Assembly: GCA_009787835.1 (NCBI GenBank)
Contig: WQSN01000001.1
Span: forward strand, 99,072 to 163,071
Length of the DNA stretch: 64,000 nt
Origin: Treponema sp.
Lineage (GTDB): Bacteria > Spirochaetota > Spirochaetia > Treponematales > Breznakiellaceae
Reading direction: 5' to 3'
Position numbers and translations under genes: made by a program. This document shows, in pieces, positions 60,617-64,000 of this stretch (the first letter of the stretch is position 1; every line of letters begins with the position of its first letter). The notes below the pieces were generated by a model. That model made no database searches and was not told the DNA's origin. It was given only the letters and a program-made list of their open reading frames with translations.

Positions 60617-60674
60617 CTTATCATGTTCAAAACGATTTTTTCAATAGAGTTACATCAAAGGCTGCTGTTCCAAA

Positions 60675-60701
60675 AACTGAGGTAATGGAACAGCCTCAGT
60701 T
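60675..60701 (-). terminator. Terminator of the LRR gene, overlapping a competing hairpin
   Basis: Minus strand AACTGAGG-N11-CCTCAGTT followed by TTT, beginning within the stop codon. Confidence 0.65.
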
Positions 60702-62679
60702 ATTCAGCATTATTCCCGATTCCCCGTATATATTCCTTATGAGTTTTTATCATATATTCATCCCTTAATTTTAACGGGACGCAGTCAATGCCTTCTGTTG
60801 TCCCTTCTTTCGCTCCGGCGGAAAAATTCAGTTCTTCTCCGGCTTTGCCTGTCTGCACTGTGAGAAGGCATAAATCATAGCTGCGCATAGGCTCTGGAAT
60901 GTCACGTAATAACGCTCCTTTTTTTACTGAATAATGGCAGAGTTCCGGAGACGGATCGTGTACCGCGCTTATCGCGTTATAACTGCGGTTTATGGCGACA
61001 CGGCAGATTAGTTCATAATCCTCACGGCTTAAGCGATCTGGTTTTATAAATTCCAAACCGCAGTGCCAGTAATCGCTTTGCAGTACCGCTTCAAGGCAAA
61101 CCTGAAGGTATTCTTTTTCTGATAACAGATCGTCGCGGATTATTTTAAGCCTGTTATCTATTTTTTTCCGGTTCTCCGAACATTTCGCGGCTGCCCTGCA
61201 TACATTAAAATAATACGCGCCGAGTTTTTCCGGATTGACGTCTTCTATCGCATAACTGCTTTTTTTAACAGCCTCTTCGCAAATATTATAGTATTGATAG
61301 TCGGATATACTTAATTTCACATGTTTTACCGCGTGGGGATACTCGTTTACCGCCGCAAGGCATTGCCTGATATAAACATCATAATACGCCGCGTTACTGC
61401 CTGCTTGATCAAAGCTGCTGTTCATCGCAATCAATTTTTTATATTCTTTCTGATGCCCCTGATTGCTTGCCATGAAGTTGATTTTATTCTTAAAATTTTT
61501 GCGTATCCTGGAGATTTCTTTTCTAATAAAATTATTACATCCTATATCAAGAGTATTCAGGCAGGGCAGGCTGAAAATAGATTCCGGCAGCGATGTGAAT
61601 AAATTATCAAACAGAAGTATCTTCTCCAGTTTTTGCAGATTTCCGATATTTTCACCTAACGCTGAAATTCCAGTGCCGTATATCCTTATTTCTGTCAGAT
61701 TGGCAAGACTATAAAACGAAGGCGGAATATTCTGCACTAAGTTCCCTACAAAGGTAAATTTGCGCAAATCGCCCATATTGCCAAATATATCAGGAATTTC
61801 TGTTAAATTAAATTTTGTGCCGTATATTTCAAGCTTTTCAAGTTTACGCATCCCGGATACGGCTTTCAGCGGATTGATCTCTGTTGCGTTTTTTCCGTTA
61901 TCCGCTGTTTGCAGATGACGAAGGGAGAGTTTTTTTAGATTAACAAGGCGCGAAAGATAATCGTATCCATTATCGATTACCAAAGTATCAAGAGAAAGGG
62001 ATTCAAATGCGGGACAGGAAGCAAGAATTTTTGTTAACCTTTCCATATCCAAAACCTTGCCTTCATTATACCTGAACAGGGATTTAATCTTAATTTTTTT
62101 TAAAGATTTGTGTCCTGAAAAAGATCCAGGGAAGTTTACAAAATTTATTGTATCTGAGAGAAAAGATACATTGAGCGTCTTTAGGTTTTTTAAATTACAC
62201 AAAGTTTCAGGAAGCGAAATATCAGCATTGATGCAGACAGTCAATTTTTGCAATTTTTTTAAAGCGCATATTTCCTGCGGGAATTTATCATCCCTGTTTA
62301 TCCAGAAATTCAGTTCATCAAGATTTACAGCGTTGACAATGTCTGCGGGAGGGCAGACAGATGTTTTTATATAACGCAGCGCGGGAAGTGAAAAAATATA
62401 ACCGGGGATTTCAGAGACTTCAGTATTGGAAATATCAAGTTCTTCAAGATTTCTGCACTCCCCTATTACATCAGGTATTTCCGTCAAAACATTCTGATTG
62501 TTTAAATTAATTTTCTTTACTGTGTTTTTTACAGCGGCAATTCGGGCGGTAATATCATCCATGTTGATGCAATATATGCCGCCTTGCGGAAAACCAAATC
62601 CGGGCGCTTCATCTTCATAATGCAGATCAAGCGTTTCCAGATTGACAGTCCGCTGCATATCAGAATTTCTTTTAATCAT
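60700..62679 (-). CDS. Leucine-rich-repeat protein with C-terminal alpha-helical repeats
   Basis: LRR units (NLEELDISNTEVSEIPGYIFSLPALRYI; NLTEIRIYGTGISALGENIGNLQKLEKILLFDN); C-terminal repeats of Y...C..A+..s..ai..v. Start at MIKRN (62679) with AGGGG 6 nt upstream. Confidence 0.85.
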   Translation of the reverse strand: MIKRNSDMQRTVNLETLDLHYEDEAPGFGFPQGGIYCINMDDITARIAAVKNTVKKINLNNQNVLTEIPDVIGECRNLEELDISNTEVSEIPGYIFSLPALRYIKTSVCPPADIVNAVNLDELNFWINRDDKFPQEICALKKLQKLTVCINADISLPETLCNLKNLKTLNVSFLSDTINFVNFPGSFSGHKSLKKIKIKSLFRYNEGKVLDMERLTKILASCPAFESLSLDTLVIDNGYDYLSRLVNLKKLSLRHLQTADNGKNATEINPLKAVSGMRKLEKLEIYGTKFNLTEIPDIFGNMGDLRKFTFVGNLVQNIPPSFYSLANLTEIRIYGTGISALGENIGNLQKLEKILLFDNLFTSLPESIFSLPCLNTLDIGCNNFIRKEISRIRKNFKNKINFMASNQGHQKEYKKLIAMNSSFDQAGSNAAYYDVYIRQCLAAVNEYPHAVKHVKLSISDYQYYNICEEAVKKSSYAIEDVNPEKLGAYYFNVCRAAAKCSENRKKIDNRLKIIRDDLLSEKEYLQVCLEAVLQSDYWHCGLEFIKPDRLSREDYELICRVAINRSYNAISAVHDPSPELCHYSVKKGALLRDIPEPMRSYDLCLLTVQTGKAGEELNFSAGAKEGTTEGIDCVPLKLRDEYMIKTHKEYIRGIGNNAE

Positions 62680-62835
62680 TTTCATCCCCTGTTTAATAAT
62701 TTTAAACCATAAATCAGAAAATATAAATAAAAAAAACATGCGTCTGTTTTGCCGAAATAAATCTGTTTCTTATTGAATATTTTTTGGAATTATGGCATAA
62801 TTAGTAAAATTTTCTTTTTAATACGGAGGTAATTA

Positions 62836-63876
62836 ATGAAAAAAGGAATCGTTCTTATTTTATGTTTACTTATTGCGGGATCGCTTTTCGCTCTGGGTCA
62901 ATCGGATTTTTCATCAGGACCGTCATCCACTCAAGGTACGCTTTCCGCTTATACAACGCTGGAAGAACCACTGGCAAAGGAACTTTTTGAGCGTTTTGAG
63001 GCAGAGACAGGCATAAAGGTAAATTTTGTCCGGCTATCAGGCGGCGAGGCTGTAGCCCGCATGGAAGCTGAAAGCGCTAACCCTCAGGCTTCAATATGGG
63101 TAGGAGGCGTCGGCCTTGATCATATCACCGCTAAAGGAAAAAATCTGACCACTCCATATAATTCACGGGAAGCAACTCATACAAAGGCTGAGTTCAGGGA
63201 TCCCCAGAATTACTGGGTCGGTCTTTATGTCGGCCCTCTTGTAATATCCACTAACCTTGACCGTGCAAGAACCCTCGGCCTTACTCCGCCAAAAAGCTGG
63301 GCGGATCTTACAAAACCCGAGTACAGAGGCCATATCCGTATGGCTAATCCCAACACATCCGGCACCGCATACAATGTGCTTACAACAATCAGATATGTAA
63401 ACAATGGCAATGAAAACCAGGCTTTCGATTATTTAAGAAGGCTTGACGCCAATATTGATCAGTACACCCGTTCAGGATCGTCTCCGGGACAGAGCCTTGC
63501 GATAGGTGAAATCCCCGTCGCCATTGGTTATGCCCACGATCATGTAAGGCTTAAAGCAAACGGCGCCAATATCGAAATTAACGCTCCGTCGGAAGGAGCC
63601 GGTTATGAGCTCGCATCCATGTCTCTTATCAGGGGAGGAAGAGAACAGGTAGAGGCAAGGCGGCTTTATGACTGGATTTTAAGTTCATCATCAGCGCAAA
63701 GGATATTTACCGAATGGTATCTCGTGCTTGTCCGCGACGGCGCCGCGACTCATCCGCTTGCCCTGACATTGGATCAAATAAAAACAGTTAATCAGGATAT
63801 GGCATGGGACGGAGATCCTGCGAACAGAAAAAGACTGCTTGATCGCTGGACAGCGGAAATTGAATCTAGACGCTAA
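62836..63876 (+). CDS. ABC transporter substrate-binding protein, iron/polyamine type (FbpA/AfuA-like)
   Basis: LSAYTTLEEPLAKELFERFEAETGIKVNFVRLSGGEAVARMEAE; PPKSWADLTKPEYRGHIRMANPNTSGTAYNVLTTI. Confidence 0.9.
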   Translation: MKKGIVLILCLLIAGSLFALGQSDFSSGPSSTQGTLSAYTTLEEPLAKELFERFEAETGIKVNFVRLSGGEAVARMEAESANPQASIWVGGVGLDHITAKGKNLTTPYNSREATHTKAEFRDPQNYWVGLYVGPLVISTNLDRARTLGLTPPKSWADLTKPEYRGHIRMANPNTSGTAYNVLTTIRYVNNGNENQAFDYLRRLDANIDQYTRSGSSPGQSLAIGEIPVAIGYAHDHVRLKANGANIEINAPSEGAGYELASMSLIRGGREQVEARRLYDWILSSSSAQRIFTEWYLVLVRDGAATHPLALTLDQIKTVNQDMAWDGDPANRKRLLDRWTAEIESRR

Positions 63877-63892
63877 ATACTGATTAAAGAAA

Positions 63893-63923
63893 CCTGCCGT
63901 ATTTTTCATTCAAATGCGGCAGG
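63893..63923 (+). promoter_or_regulatory. Intercistronic hairpin between SBP and next gene
   Basis: CCTGCCGTATTT-loop-AAATGCGGCAGG (one T.G pair), no following T run, 12 nt before ATG 63935. Confidence 0.65.
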
Positions 63924-63934
63924 AACAGGATAAA

Positions 63935-64000
63935 ATGATTATCAAAAAAAAGGGGATAATAAAGCTGGTAGCGGCTTCTCTAGTTTTCGCCGCTTTTGGC
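63935..64000 (+). CDS. N-terminal fragment of a membrane protein, probably the cognate ABC permease (cut by window edge)
   Basis: AGGA site then MIIKKKGIIKLVAASLVFAAFG, open to the window end. Confidence 0.5.
   Translation, partial: MIIKKKGIIKLVAASLVFAAFG

Overview
About 64 kb of a spirochaete-like (probably Treponema-type; inferred from protein character only) chromosome. Left flank (1-12.2 kb): end-truncated tandem periplasmic-binding-domain sensor, four-module flavodiiron fusion, Prs, Dtd, three tRNA genes, a decayed integrase/caspase scar beside a tRNA pair, MscS, and an RlpA-like/SPOR protein with eight 39-bp repeats. Centre (12.3-53.4 kb): a mostly co-directional surface-glycan locus opened by a NusG paralog (RfaH/LoaP type) and closed by a WbaP-type initiating transferase. 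It encodes about 16 glycosyltransferases, a PglK/MsbA-like ABC exporter, a Wzi-like barrel, Ugd plus a GlcA-type epimerase, a full set of GDP-D-glycero-D-manno-heptose enzymes (HddC fused to GmhB), a TagF-like transferase, a cytidylyltransferase/PLP-enzyme fusion and a YidC-like/alkaline-phosphatase-superfamily fusion. A three-subunit xanthine-dehydrogenase-type hydroxylase lies inside the locus. Right flank (53.5-64 kb): hybrid histidine kinase, GH43 plus sugar ABC operon, LRR protein, and the start of an iron/polyamine-type ABC operon. The strongest candidate for an undescribed system is the 40.2-46.0 kb module (TagF-like, NTP-transferase/PLP fusion, YidC-sulfatase fusion), proposed to add a phospho-amine substituent to the glycan. 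All family assignments are by eye from motifs; no searches were run.
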